Source: Robertkochia marina
Lineage (GTDB): Bacteria; Bacteroidota; Bacteroidia; Flavobacteriales; Flavobacteriaceae
Length of the DNA stretch: 64,000 nucleotides
Assembly: GCF_004799345.1 (NCBI RefSeq)
Contig: NZ_SSMC01000002.1
Coordinates: forward strand, 186,001-250,000
Direction of reading: 5' to 3'
Shown: positions 16,892 to 25,496 of the stretch, piece after piece
Position numbering within the stretch: the first letter of the stretch is position 1
How the letters are laid out: each line of letters opens with the position of its first letter
The notes under the pieces: generated by a model
Database searches by the model: none
Told to the model about the DNA's origin: nothing
The model's input: the letters and a program-made list of their open reading frames with translations, nothing else
Program-made: the position numbers and the translations under genes

Positions 16892-17365
16892 ATGAAGATA
16901 GTTAAAATTTCCCTTGTAATCTTATTGATCGTTTTTCTAGGGATGCAATTTGTACGCCCTGAGAAAAATTTGAATGCTGAGGTGCCGGCAACCGACCTGA
17001 TCGCTGTAGAGGCCCCTGACCAAGAGGTGGCCGTAGTACTCAAAAGTGCCTGTTATGATTGTCACTCCAATAACACCAAGTACCCGTGGTACGCAGAAGT
17101 AGCGCCTGTTTCTTTTTGGATAGCCGATCATGTTGAAGAGGGCAAGGAGCACTTGGATTTTTCTCAATGGGATGCTTACTCACCTAAAAAGAAGGCACAT
17201 AAAATGGAAGAGCTTATTGAAGAAGTAAAAGAACATGAGATGCCTTTAGAGTCGTATACCTTAATGCATGGCGAGGCCAAACTGACTGCGGAGCAGATCG
17301 AAGCTCTTACTTCCTGGGCTGCCATGTTGCAGACTAAATACGAGCTAGGTGCTCAAGTGCAATAG
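16892..17365 (+). CDS. haem-binding domain protein (cytochrome-like)
   Basis: The 157-residue protein has an N-terminal membrane anchor or signal (MKIVKISLVILLIVFLGMQF) and a single c-type haem motif CYDCH in the stretch LKSACYDCHSNNTKYPWYAEVAPVSFWIADH. This pattern, with NNTxYPWY after the CxxCH and a later HKMEELIEE/MPLxSYTLMH, is typical of the Bacteroidota haem-binding domain family (PF14376). The methionine in MPLESY could be an axial ligand. It probably faces the periplasm and handles electrons or small molecules; its partner is unknown. Its 3' end overlaps the convergent sirtuin gene by 32 bp. Confidence 0.75.
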   Translation: MKIVKISLVILLIVFLGMQFVRPEKNLNAEVPATDLIAVEAPDQEVAVVLKSACYDCHSNNTKYPWYAEVAPVSFWIADHVEEGKEHLDFSQWDAYSPKKKAHKMEELIEEVKEHEMPLESYTLMHGEAKLTAEQIEALTSWAAMLQTKYELGAQVQ

Positions 17366-18020
17366 GAACTCCTGTTGTTGCATTTTCACTAATAATATGA
17401 AGACCTGACCTTAGGCCCGGCCCAAGGTTGGGTCTTGGATCAACAAAGAAAACCGGGCAACCCTGCGGTGCATACTGCATAAGACTTGCTGCCGGGTATA
17501 CCGTCATGCTGGTGCCTACAATAAGTAAATGGTCGGCCAGCATCACTTCCTCAATGGCCGGTTCCATCATAGGAACAGCCTCGCCAAACCAAACAATATG
17601 AGGTCGCAGCTGTCGCTGCTTTTCGCAAAGGTCACCCATAAAAAGATCCTTTTCCCAGGGATATATCAAATGATCATATTCACTGGAGCGAACCTTTAAC
17701 AACTCCCCATGAAGGTGAATCACTTGTTTGCTCCCCGCTCGCTCATGCAGGTCGTCTATGTTCTGGGTGATAATGGTAACATCAAAGTGTTCTTGTGCGG
17801 CAGCAATAGCCTTATGTGCTGTATTAGGGGTGGTTTCCAGGAGTTGTCTTCTTCGCTGGTTATAAAAGTCCAGAACAAGTTCAGGATCATTTTGCCAACC
17901 CCGGGGCGAAGCTACCTCCATTACATCATGTCCCTCCCAGAGTCCACCGGCATCTCTAAAGGTTTTAAGTCCGCTCTCTGCACTGATCCCGGCGCCGGTA
18001 AGCACTACAAGTTTTTTCAT
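17334..18020 (-). CDS. cobB: Sir2-family NAD-dependent protein deacylase
   Basis: The 228-residue protein starts at ATG 18020 (MKKLVVLTGAGISAESGLKTFRD). The NAD-binding GAGISAESG, TQNIDDLHERAG, catalytic HGE in IHLHGELLKV, and VGTSMTVYPAASL are all present. The DFYNQRRRQ stretch keeps the Y-xx-R pair of class III sirtuins, which favours succinyl, malonyl or glutaryl groups over acetyl. The region between HGELLKV and LRPHIVWFGE has only one cysteine, so the usual four-cysteine zinc site is missing. I believe this is common in flavobacterial members, not damage. The name cobB is used by family only. Confidence 0.88.
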   Translation of the reverse strand: MKKLVVLTGAGISAESGLKTFRDAGGLWEGHDVMEVASPRGWQNDPELVLDFYNQRRRQLLETTPNTAHKAIAAAQEHFDVTIITQNIDDLHERAGSKQVIHLHGELLKVRSSEYDHLIYPWEKDLFMGDLCEKQRQLRPHIVWFGEAVPMMEPAIEEVMLADHLLIVGTSMTVYPAASLMQYAPQGCPVFFVDPRPNLGPGLRSGLHIISENATTGVPIALEHLARI

Positions 18021-18119
18021 CGTGAATGTCATTTTATGGATACAGGCAATACCAGCCCGTACATAGTGGGGTGCTCAATTTATTTAAAAATATTTAGTTT
18101 AGCATGTAAAGCATTCAAT

Positions 18120-18785
18120 ATGTCAATGGAATTACTGAAATATCTGGAAGCATTTATAACTCCTGAACGCAAACAGCGGTTTGAGGAAATATTACAGTAC
18201 CGCACCCGCCATATAACAGTAGCCATTCAAGATGTTTTTCAGGTGCATAATACCAGTGCGGTGATCAGGAGTTGTGATATTTTCGGGGTCCAGGATGCAC
18301 ATATTATTGAAGAGCGTTTTGGTAAACGACTCGATAAGAATATCGCCATGGGGGCACAGAAATGGGTGAGCGTACATCGCTATCAATCCACCCGATCCTG
18401 TATTGTTAAATTAAAAGATCAAGGGTATCGTATTGTTGCTACCACCCCTCACCAGGCTACCTGTAACCTTTTTGATCTGGATATTGAACAACCAACCGTA
18501 TTCTTTTTCGGAACAGAGAAAGAAGGGCTCAGTGAGGAAGTATTGGAAGCGGCAGATGAACGACTCTGCATCCCTATGTTCGGTTTTACCGAAAGCCTCA
18601 ATATTTCAGTATCTGCGGCTATCATTCTCCAGCATATTACTACCCGTTTAAGAGCTTCGGATATGGATTGGAAACTCAAGGAAGAAGAATTGATGGAGCT
18701 TCGTTTGGATTGGACTAAAAAGTCGGTAAGAAGTATTGACGATGTGCTTTCACGTTTCGAAAAGCAGGTAGTGGATAAACAGTAA
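18120..18785 (+). CDS. trmH: TrmH-family (SpoU) tRNA/rRNA 2'-O-methyltransferase
   Basis: About 221 residues from the ATG at 18120 (MSMELLKYLEAF); the ATG two codons later is also possible. The SPOUT-class motifs appear in order: VHNTSAVIRSCDIFGVQDAHI (motif 1, with N and R for RNA binding), FFFGTEKEGLSEEVLEAADERLCIPMFGFTESLNISVSAAIIL (motifs 2 and 3, SAM binding in the trefoil knot). The sequence resembles TrmH, which methylates the 2'-OH of G18 in tRNA, but the exact RNA target cannot be fixed. The gene is divergent from the sirtuin gene with about 100 bp between starts. Confidence 0.85.
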   Translation: MSMELLKYLEAFITPERKQRFEEILQYRTRHITVAIQDVFQVHNTSAVIRSCDIFGVQDAHIIEERFGKRLDKNIAMGAQKWVSVHRYQSTRSCIVKLKDQGYRIVATTPHQATCNLFDLDIEQPTVFFFGTEKEGLSEEVLEAADERLCIPMFGFTESLNISVSAAIILQHITTRLRASDMDWKLKEEELMELRLDWTKKSVRSIDDVLSRFEKQVVDKQ

Positions 18786-18840
18786 AGTCGTAGGATATTT
18801 TTACTAAATTTACTGGTAACCAACCATTAACATTCACTTC

Positions 18841-19371
18841 ATGGAGATCTTGCTCTATCTCGTTGCGGGCCTTGCTTTAGTTGTTCTAATCCTAAATTTT
18901 GCGGCCCCTAAAAGTTACCATGTAAGCCGTAGTATCGATATCAGAAAACCCTCTGCAGAGGTGTTTAATTATGTGAAATACCTGAAAAACCAGGATGAAT
19001 GGTCGCCTTGGGCAGCAAAAGATCCTGATATGGAAAAGGAGTTTACAGGCACTGATGGCGAAGTAGGAGCCATAAGCAGCTGGAAGGGTAATAAGGAAGT
19101 AGGAGAGGGTGAACAGGAGATCATGAAGGTGGTTGAGGGTAAGCAGCTTGAAACCCATTTAAGGTTCTTTAAACCCTTCAGATCAGAATCTGACGCCTAT
19201 ATTAGAGTGGTTGAAGTTAATGAACATCGCAGCAGGGTAACCTGGGGGTTTTCGGGTGAGAATAAGTTCCCGGTGAATATCATGATGCTGTTTATGAATA
19301 TGGATAAGGCCATAGGGAAGGACTTTGACCATGGTTTGCAAAATTTAAAGAATCATTTAGAAACAAAATAA
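18841..19371 (+). CDS. SRPBCC (START/Bet v1-like) family protein
   Basis: The 176-residue protein begins with a membrane segment (LLYLVAGLALVVLILNFAAP) followed by an SRPBCC polyketide-cyclase-like domain: SYHVSRSIDIRKPSAEVFNYVKYLKNQDEWSPWAAKDPDM, then the strands GEVGAISSWKGNKEVGEGEQEI and the closing helix MDKAIGKDFDHGLQNLKNHLE. This fold binds hydrophobic ligands. The gene is followed one base later by a VOC-family gene, so the two are likely cotranscribed. The ligand and role are unknown. Confidence 0.8.
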   Translation: MEILLYLVAGLALVVLILNFAAPKSYHVSRSIDIRKPSAEVFNYVKYLKNQDEWSPWAAKDPDMEKEFTGTDGEVGAISSWKGNKEVGEGEQEIMKVVEGKQLETHLRFFKPFRSESDAYIRVVEVNEHRSRVTWGFSGENKFPVNIMMLFMNMDKAIGKDFDHGLQNLKNHLETK

Positions 19372-19372
19372 T

Positions 19373-19735
19373 ATGGTGACATGGTTTGAAATACCCACGG
19401 CTGATATTGAGCGTGCCAAGGCATTTTATGAAGAGGTATTGCAGATTACCATAGGGCTGCATGATATAAACGGCTTAAAGATGGCCTGGTTTCCGGAGGC
19501 TTCAGAAAAGGGAGTAGCCTCGGGCAGCCTGATTCAGCAGGAATCTTACATACCGAGTAAAGAAGGGGTGCTGGTCTATCTTTCCTGTAGCGATATTAAT
19601 GCTGTTCTGGACAGGGTGGAAAAAGCAGGCGGATCTGTTTACCAGCCCAGAACCATGATCTCTGAAGAATATGGCTTTATGGGTGTGTTTATAGACTCAG
19701 AAGGTAATAGAATAGCCTTGCATTCCAACCACTAA
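19373..19735 (+). CDS. VOC-family (glyoxalase/dioxygenase-fold) protein
   Basis: The 120-residue protein has the two beta-alpha-beta-beta-beta modules of the vicinal oxygen chelate fold: MVTWFEIPTADIERAKAFYEEVLQ at the start and LVYLSCSDINAVLDRVEKAGGSVYQPRTMISEEYGFMGVFIDSEGNRIALHS at the end. It starts right after the SRPBCC gene's stop and its own stop overlaps the convergent amylase gene by 4 bp. VOC proteins of this compact type include lactoylglutathione lyases and resistance proteins; the metal-binding residues are too variable here to assign a reaction. Confidence 0.82.
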   Translation: MVTWFEIPTADIERAKAFYEEVLQITIGLHDINGLKMAWFPEASEKGVASGSLIQQESYIPSKEGVLVYLSCSDINAVLDRVEKAGGSVYQPRTMISEEYGFMGVFIDSEGNRIALHSNH

Positions 19736-21396
19736 GGTTGGTATAATAATACGATTTTAAACGGACTGTCAATCGTTACCCTTCCATTTTGGATCTTGGC
19801 GGTTTTTCCGGAATAGTGGTCTTTGAGAAGGCTGCCTTCCTCAAAACTGTTGCCTATAAGCAGGGTTTTGCTTCCGGGTTTCATATCGAGTCCTACAACC
19901 ACTCTTTCTTTAAAATTTCCTGCCTTCAGAGTTCTTGAAAAAATATAAGGTGCCTTAGAGATCATTAGGTGTTTCCCGGCACCTACAGCAGGATGGTCTC
20001 TTCTGAATGTTCCCAGCTTCTGCCAGTGAGCGTGCAACTGTTGTATGTTCTTATTGTTCTTCAGATCTTCCCAGTTCATAAATGACCTAAGATTGGCATC
20101 TCCCTGAGCGCCTTTTATTTCAAGCGGGCGGGCCGATTCATCTCCGTAATACACCTGAGAGGCCCCGGGAGCGAGTAATAACTTTGTCGCTGCTTCCAAG
20201 GATCTTTCTCTTTTTTTATCGAAAGGAGCCCCGTCATCATGAGAAGTAAGGTAATTCAGAACACTCTTGTTTTTTAACCTTCCGTTCAATATGGAATCAT
20301 ACTTAGAGAAGATCTCTTCGTACGAATTCTGAGCGTCACTTTTGAATTCAAAGTTGATCAGACTCTTAAAACCGTTATCAAAAAAGTCAACCTTTTTATC
20401 GCCATAGTCAAACCACCTTCCGGAAGAAATATTGTAATTGTACACTTCTCCCACCATATAGAACTCATTATCGTCAAGTACTTCGTCAGGATGCTCTGTT
20501 TTCCATTCCTTAAAGGCAGTAACAGCAAGTTCGCAAAGTTCACTCCATACATAGGCTTCTGTGTGCTTTACGGTGTCTACACGAAAACCATCAACCCCGT
20601 ATTTTTTCACGAAATCAACCAGCCATTTCATAATGTAAAACCTCGGAGCCTTTGGGTGACCAGTTTTTTCAAAGAATGCGTTAAGTTCTGCAACTTCCTG
20701 TTCGTAGCGGCCTTCTTGCTGCCATTTGTCTTTTAAAGCCTCAGGAAGTTCAACCGATTCGTTACTGTCGGTTCTGATGTCAGGCAGGTTTTCTACCAGG
20801 GTACAACTGGTGGTGCCCTCGTAGTTGCTGAAGTTACATGCTGGATCGGTTCGCACCCATTCATCTCCCCATACCGGATCTTTTTCGGTTACCGGGCCGG
20901 TGTGATTGATAACCACATCAAGCAGTACGCGAATGCCTTTACTGTGTGCCAGGGCAATAAGTTTTTCCAGGTCTTCTTCGGTTCCGAAATTAGGGTCAAG
21001 TGTTGTCCAGTCTTTGGCCCAATACCCGTGATAGGCATACGTAGGGCCGGTACCTTCATCTGTAATTCCGTGAATCTGCTCTACCACAGGGGTAAACCAG
21101 ATGGCGTTGATGCCGAGGTCTTCAAAATATCCTTCCTCCAGCTTCTGAATGATCCCTTTCAGATCACCCCCTTCAAACCCCCTGAGAGGTCCTGCCTTTT
21201 CATTCCTCTCAAAATTGACATCATTGGCAGGGTCACCATTGTTAAAACGGTCGGTAAGCATGAAATAGATGTTTGCACTCTCCCACAAGAAAGGGGTGGC
21301 TGCAGACTTTTTTTCAAGGGATTGCTTTTTAATTTCTGATTTACAACTCAAAGTAATAATACTGATCAGGATTAGAAGGACACTTTTATATTTCAT
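19732..21396 (-). CDS. secreted GH13 alpha-amylase-type lipoprotein
   Basis: The 554-residue protein is assigned from the ATG at 21396, which opens a lipoprotein signal (MKYKSVLLILISIITLSC). The GH13 conserved regions are in order: LLDVVINHTG (region I), DGFRVDTVKH with the nucleophile aspartate (region II), YMVGEVYN with the acid-base glutamate (region III) and LTSHDDGAPF with the third aspartate (region IV). The early NIYFMLTDRFNNGD motif is typical of secreted alpha-amylases with a calcium site. It would hydrolyse alpha-1,4-glucans at the cell surface. No SusC/SusD pair is adjacent, so it is not in a classical starch utilisation locus. Confidence 0.92.
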   Translation of the reverse strand: MKYKSVLLILISIITLSCKSEIKKQSLEKKSAATPFLWESANIYFMLTDRFNNGDPANDVNFERNEKAGPLRGFEGGDLKGIIQKLEEGYFEDLGINAIWFTPVVEQIHGITDEGTGPTYAYHGYWAKDWTTLDPNFGTEEDLEKLIALAHSKGIRVLLDVVINHTGPVTEKDPVWGDEWVRTDPACNFSNYEGTTSCTLVENLPDIRTDSNESVELPEALKDKWQQEGRYEQEVAELNAFFEKTGHPKAPRFYIMKWLVDFVKKYGVDGFRVDTVKHTEAYVWSELCELAVTAFKEWKTEHPDEVLDDNEFYMVGEVYNYNISSGRWFDYGDKKVDFFDNGFKSLINFEFKSDAQNSYEEIFSKYDSILNGRLKNKSVLNYLTSHDDGAPFDKKRERSLEAATKLLLAPGASQVYYGDESARPLEIKGAQGDANLRSFMNWEDLKNNKNIQQLHAHWQKLGTFRRDHPAVGAGKHLMISKAPYIFSRTLKAGNFKERVVVGLDMKPGSKTLLIGNSFEEGSLLKDHYSGKTAKIQNGRVTIDSPFKIVLLYQP

Positions 21397-21437
21397 GAGA
21401 GGTTGATTTGGTATCCGGATTATGGGTGTAAAGGGTG

Positions 21438-22199
21438 TTAGTTGTTTCTGTTCAATACTTTGTATTCTTCGTAGCATTGGCTGATGGCATCGAGAATTTG
21501 AAGGTCATTGGCAGTTTGGATAAAACTGTCTGAATAACTGCAATTTCTCAGGATCTCATCGATCTCATTTTTCTCCACCTGTAAAAGCGCCGCCAGGGTC
21601 TGTCGATCAAATTTCGAGGAAAGCAGATTACGTATTTCGTCATCTTCTTTCATTTTTCGCAACTTTTTCATTTGCTTTGGTTTGCTGCCAAAGAGGTTGT
21701 ACAGCAGATCGGCCGGATTGAATATAGAGCCCATGGCACGTGCAAAGGCTCCGGGGTTTCTGTCGCCTGCTTCATAACCCAGGTCGAGCCCCGAAATACT
21801 GTAACGCCTGGAGGTGTTCACCGGGATATTCTTGGAGTCGATCTCCAGGTATCCGGTTAGTTGAAAAGGTCTTATGGTTACTTGCTCCAGGGCATACGCC
21901 AATTCGGTAAGCTGCACCTCGGTATTCTGGAACTTCAACATATCGTTGGTTACCCTGATCTGGATGGTTTTAAAGCCTATAAAAGAAAAATACAAGGTGT
22001 CATTGGGCTGGGCAGATATTTCAAAATTTCCGCCTTCGTTGGTAATGGTACCTACCACCTGGTTCAGGTTAACCACATGCACGTTGTTGAGTGGCACCCC
22101 ATTCTCTGCGTTGACCACTTTTCCTCTTAAAGTTTCCGGGTCCTGTGCATGAGCTGATGCGAAAAAAAATAGTGTTGCTATTAAAAGAAATCTTTTCAT
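21438..22199 (-). CDS. secreted protein with N-terminal carboxypeptidase-D regulatory-like domain
   Basis: The 253-residue protein is assigned from ATG 22199 with signal peptide MKRFLLIATLFFFASAHAQ. Residues of about 20-105 form a CarboxypepD_reg-like beta-sandwich: LRGKVVNAENGVPLNNVHVVNLNQVVGTITNEGGNFEI, then DTLYFSFIGFKTIQIRV. The remainder (to LNRNN) is charged and helical, with no known domain. Such proteins, with the plug-type sandwich but no TonB barrel, are common in flavobacteria and of unknown role. It lies 41 bp upstream of the amylase gene in the same direction, so cotranscription is possible. Confidence 0.75.
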   Translation of the reverse strand: MKRFLLIATLFFFASAHAQDPETLRGKVVNAENGVPLNNVHVVNLNQVVGTITNEGGNFEISAQPNDTLYFSFIGFKTIQIRVTNDMLKFQNTEVQLTELAYALEQVTIRPFQLTGYLEIDSKNIPVNTSRRYSISGLDLGYEAGDRNPGAFARAMGSIFNPADLLYNLFGSKPKQMKKLRKMKEDDEIRNLLSSKFDRQTLAALLQVEKNEIDEILRNCSYSDSFIQTANDLQILDAISQCYEEYKVLNRNN

Positions 22200-22289
22200 T
22201 AAAAGCTTGTTTACCTCTGCGGCTGTATTGCAAGACATTAAAATGCTGTACGCAATTTTGGCTGCCTGCTGTGATTACGAAAATATAAA

Positions 22290-22354
22290 AAGAAAGCCAT
22301 ACCCAATGGAAATGCCATATGACAATTTGTACTTTCCATTGTGCAGGCTTTCTT
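22290..22354 (-). terminator. long two-part hairpin, probable terminator of the helicase gene
   Basis: Outer arms AAGAAAGCC (22290-22298) and GGCTTTCTT (22346-22354) enclose inner arms CAATGGAAA (22304-22312) and TTTCCATTG (22333-22341), with small internal loops. Read leftward, a T-rich stretch follows, consistent with termination after the DEAD-box gene. The 235-bp gap between the genes holds nothing else I can name. Confidence 0.6.
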
Positions 22355-22433
22355 AAGTGCCTAAAAGTAATAAACTCCCTTATATTGAAAAGGGCTTTAA
22401 GAGCATTTTAAGTAAAACTGTGAGAATTGAAGC

Positions 22434-24167
22434 TTACCAGTGTTTCTTCTGGCTGTGCTTTTTGCCTTTCTTCTTACCGTTTTTGCTCTTGTCCCACTTT
22501 TTGTTTTCCTGGCTTCTTCTTTTACCGGAAAAATTACCCTTGTTCTTGCGATCACGACTGCTTCCGCTACCTCCGGGACTGCTGGAAACTTCTACATTGA
22601 TGAACCTGCCATCCATTTTGAATTCAGAGAATAATTGCAGGATCTCCTCTGTATGCGTGGTGTCGGTATTGAAAAATGAGAAGCTGTCTTTTACGTCAAC
22701 CTTGTAAAGGTCGTCCCGATCAAGACCGGTTTGGGCCCTCAGGAAATCTTTCAGGGTCTTCCAGTCGTATCCGTCTTTTGCCCCTACATTGATAAAATAT
22801 CTGGTACTGCCGGTATCATCGCTATACGCTCTTTGATGCGCCGCAGGCTGGTTTAGATCCTGGCTTTTCTGGTAGTAGTTTGCGAAACGACTAAACTCTA
22901 CAGAAACCATTTTTTTGATTAGTTCTTCCCGATCCAGGCCTTCCAGTACGTCCATTACAGCCGGTAAATATCCTTCAACCTCATCGTGAACGTCAGTGTT
23001 TTTGATCTTACTGGCCAGGTGATAGAGCTGAATTTCGCATATCTCTTCAGCATTCGGGATCTTTTTCTCATCAAACTCCTGTTTGATAATGCGCTCAAGG
23101 GCTTTGATCTTCTTGAGTTCGCTTTTGGTGATGATCACCATGGAGATCCCTGATTTACCGGCTCTTCCCGTACGTCCACTTCGGTGGGTATAGGTTTCGG
23201 TTTCATCGGGAAGCTGATAGTTGATCACGTGGGTCACATCGTCTACATCGATCCCTCGGGCGGCAACATCGGTAGCCACCAACATTTGGATCTGATTGGT
23301 ACGAAAGGCCTTCATGACCATGTCTCTTTGATTCTGACTCAGGTCGCCGTGAAGCGCCCCTGCATTATAACCATCCTCAATAAGTTTTTCAGCGATCTTT
23401 TGAGTGTCTCTCTTGGTGCGACAAAAGACCACAGAAAATATATCCGGATTTGCATCGGCCAATCTTTTCAGGGCCGGATAACGGTCGCGGGCCGACACCA
23501 GGTAATATTCATGCTGAACATTGGTTGAGCCTGAATTCTTGGTACCTACGGTGATCTCTACGGGAGAGGTCATGAATTTTTTAGCGATGCGGGATACTTC
23601 TTTCGGCATGGTGGCTGAAAACAACCAGGTAGCCTTCTCTTTTGGAGTGTGAGAAAGAATATCAGTGATGTCTTCATAGAAGCCCATATTGAGCATCTCA
23701 TCGGCTTCATCGAGCACACAGTATTCGATATTGGTAATATCTACCATGCCTCGACTGATCATATCCTTCATTCTCCCGGGGGTTGCCACGATGATCTGTG
23801 CGCCTCTTTTAATTTCTGAGGCCTGCCCGGTAATACTTGCTCCCCCATAAATGGCGGCGACATTAAGTTTCTTTATGTACTTGGAATAAAGTTTTAGTTC
23901 CTGGGTAATTTGCAGACAGAGCTCTCTGGTAGGAGAGAGGATGAGTCCCTGTGTTGTCTTACTTTGAACATTGATCTTTTGGATCATAGGAAATCCGAAA
24001 GCTGCTGTTTTTCCTGTACCTGTTTGTGCCAAGGCAACCATGTCGGTGTCTTGATCTAATAGGACCGGAATCGCCTTTTCCTGTACTTCCGACGGGGTTT
24101 CAAACCCCATATCGCCAATGGCGTTGAGCAGCGCTTCATTAAGTCCTAATTGTTCGAATGTATTCAT
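22434..24167 (-). CDS. deaD: DEAD-box ATP-dependent RNA helicase with DbpA-type C-terminal RNA-binding domain
   Basis: The 577-residue protein is assigned from ATG 24167 (MNTFEQLGLNEALLNAIGDMGF, which holds the Q motif). Helicase motifs are all present: AQTGTGKTAAF (Walker A), PTRELCLQI, GTPGR-type ATPGRM, VLDEADEMLNMGF, LFSATMP, VATDVAARGIDV and HRSGRTGRAG. Residues of about 440-530 form a DbpA-like RNA-binding domain (RYFINVGAKDGYDWKTLKDFLRAQTGL). The last 45 residues are a basic, disordered Ser/Lys/Gly tail, typical of cold-shock/ribosome-assembly helicases. It probably unwinds structured RNA in ribosome biogenesis or mRNA decay. Confidence 0.93.
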   Translation of the reverse strand: MNTFEQLGLNEALLNAIGDMGFETPSEVQEKAIPVLLDQDTDMVALAQTGTGKTAAFGFPMIQKINVQSKTTQGLILSPTRELCLQITQELKLYSKYIKKLNVAAIYGGASITGQASEIKRGAQIIVATPGRMKDMISRGMVDITNIEYCVLDEADEMLNMGFYEDITDILSHTPKEKATWLFSATMPKEVSRIAKKFMTSPVEITVGTKNSGSTNVQHEYYLVSARDRYPALKRLADANPDIFSVVFCRTKRDTQKIAEKLIEDGYNAGALHGDLSQNQRDMVMKAFRTNQIQMLVATDVAARGIDVDDVTHVINYQLPDETETYTHRSGRTGRAGKSGISMVIITKSELKKIKALERIIKQEFDEKKIPNAEEICEIQLYHLASKIKNTDVHDEVEGYLPAVMDVLEGLDREELIKKMVSVEFSRFANYYQKSQDLNQPAAHQRAYSDDTGSTRYFINVGAKDGYDWKTLKDFLRAQTGLDRDDLYKVDVKDSFSFFNTDTTHTEEILQLFSEFKMDGRFINVEVSSSPGGSGSSRDRKNKGNFSGKRRSQENKKWDKSKNGKKKGKKHSQKKHW

Positions 24168-24313
24168 ACGGTTATTTAAAATTGGCCGCAAAGGTAGTTT
24201 TTAATAACGGATAATTGCCTGTAAATCAGTTTTTTTTATCCGTGTGCCAATGCGGTGTTGTGATTTCGCTAAGATGTTCAGGCTGAAGCCGCTGTTGATC
24301 ACCTAGGAGTGTT

Positions 24314-24886
24314 TCAGGATCTGAAATAATCAATGAGCTGTTTCATGGCCTTCGCCCTATGGCTTATTTTATTCTTTTCCGACAGGGGTAATTCGGCAAA
24401 TGTCTTTTCAAAACCTTCAGGTTTAAAGACGGGGTCATACCCAAACCCTTTGTCGCCTTTAGGTGCGGTGGTGATCTCACCTTTGGCGATTCCCTGAAAC
24501 AGTATTTTTTCGTTTTCCAGGTTAAGGGCAATCACGGTTTTAAACCTGGCAGTTCTGTCGTCTTTGTCTTCCAGGTCCTTTAAGAGCTTCTTCACGTTGC
24601 TTTGGTCATTCTTCTCAGGCCCCGCATAACGGGCGCTGTATACCCCGGGAGCCCCTTTAAGAGCTTTAACCTCCAGGCCTGTGTCATCGGCAAAACAATT
24701 GTACCCATATTGATCTCTGATGTAATTGGCCTTGCCAATGGCGTTTTCCTCTATGGTATCGGCCTCTTCAGGGATCTCTTCATGGCAGCCTATATCGTCC
24801 AGGCTTAAGATCTCAATATGTTTGGGTAATAAAGCCTTTACTTCTTTTAGTTTATTCTTATTGTGGGTAGCAAATACAAGTTTCAT
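24314..24886 (-). CDS. rdgB: RdgB/HAM1 non-canonical purine NTP pyrophosphatase
   Basis: The 190-residue protein starts at ATG 24886 (MKLVFATHNKNKLKEVKALL), the characteristic N-terminal T/SxNxxK motif. Other family blocks are ADDTGLEVKALKGAPGVYSARYAG (metal and base pocket), GDKGFGYDPVFKPEGFEKTFAEL, and the final KNKISHRAKAMKQL. The enzyme removes ITP, dITP and XTP from the nucleotide pool. It lies 22 bp downstream of rlmH and probably shares its transcript. Confidence 0.95.
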   Translation of the reverse strand: MKLVFATHNKNKLKEVKALLPKHIEILSLDDIGCHEEIPEEADTIEENAIGKANYIRDQYGYNCFADDTGLEVKALKGAPGVYSARYAGPEKNDQSNVKKLLKDLEDKDDRTARFKTVIALNLENEKILFQGIAKGEITTAPKGDKGFGYDPVFKPEGFEKTFAELPLSEKNKISHRAKAMKQLIDYFRS

Positions 24887-24908
24887 GAAGGATGATGTTT
24901 TTACGTTG

Positions 24909-25382
24909 TTAACGGTGGTGATAGGGTTCATTTTTTAAAATAGTAAAGCCCCGATATAATTGTTCTATAAAGAATATGCGGATCATTTGATGCGAAAAGG
25001 TCATCTTACTCAGGCTGATCTTACCCTGGGCTTTGCGGTATACTTCTTCTGAAAAGCCATAGGGACCGCCAATAACGAATACCAATTGCTTTAGTCCGGA
25101 GTTCATTTCTTTTTGAAGATAGTCGGAAAATCCTACAGAAGTAAACATTTTGCCATTTTCATCAAGTAAAACCAGTTTGTCGCCCGGTTGTAATTCTTTT
25201 AAAATAAGAGTCCCCTCTTTATCTTTTTGCTGGGCTTCGGTAAGTTTCCGGGTGTTTTTAAGGTCGGGAATATTCAGTTCGACAAAATTCACATAGCGTT
25301 CCAGTCGTTGGGTGTAGAGGTCTTGCAATGCTTTGATCTCTTGTCGGTCTGTTTTACCTATGGTGATCAATTTGATTTTCAT
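24909..25382 (-). CDS. rlmH: 23S rRNA pseudouridine-1915 N3-methyltransferase
   Basis: The 157-residue SPOUT methylase of standard length begins MKIKLITIGKTDRQEIKALQDLYTQRL. The SAM-binding knot is seen in KLVLLDENGKMFTSVGFSDYLQK and FVIGGPYGFSEEVY, and the invariant C-terminus is SHQMIRIFFIEQLYRGFTILKNEPYHH. It methylates a pseudouridine in helix 69 of 23S rRNA. The promoter is probably in the 114-bp gap shared with the divergent nadC gene. Confidence 0.97.
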   Translation of the reverse strand: MKIKLITIGKTDRQEIKALQDLYTQRLERYVNFVELNIPDLKNTRKLTEAQQKDKEGTLILKELQPGDKLVLLDENGKMFTSVGFSDYLQKEMNSGLKQLVFVIGGPYGFSEEVYRKAQGKISLSKMTFSHQMIRIFFIEQLYRGFTILKNEPYHHR

Positions 25383-25496
25383 CTTACAAAGGTATTAACT
25401 AAAAAGTGAGAAGTTTACACACCATGGTGAGAAAGATGTGGGAAGAGATGGGAGTTGTCGGTGCAAATTTTAATAAATTAGCGTAAAACTTCCCGT

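Noticed and set aside
17709-18119. Upstream extension of the TrmH-type gene
   Set aside because: In frame but antisense to the sirtuin gene and without TrmH sequence; the family starts at about 18120.
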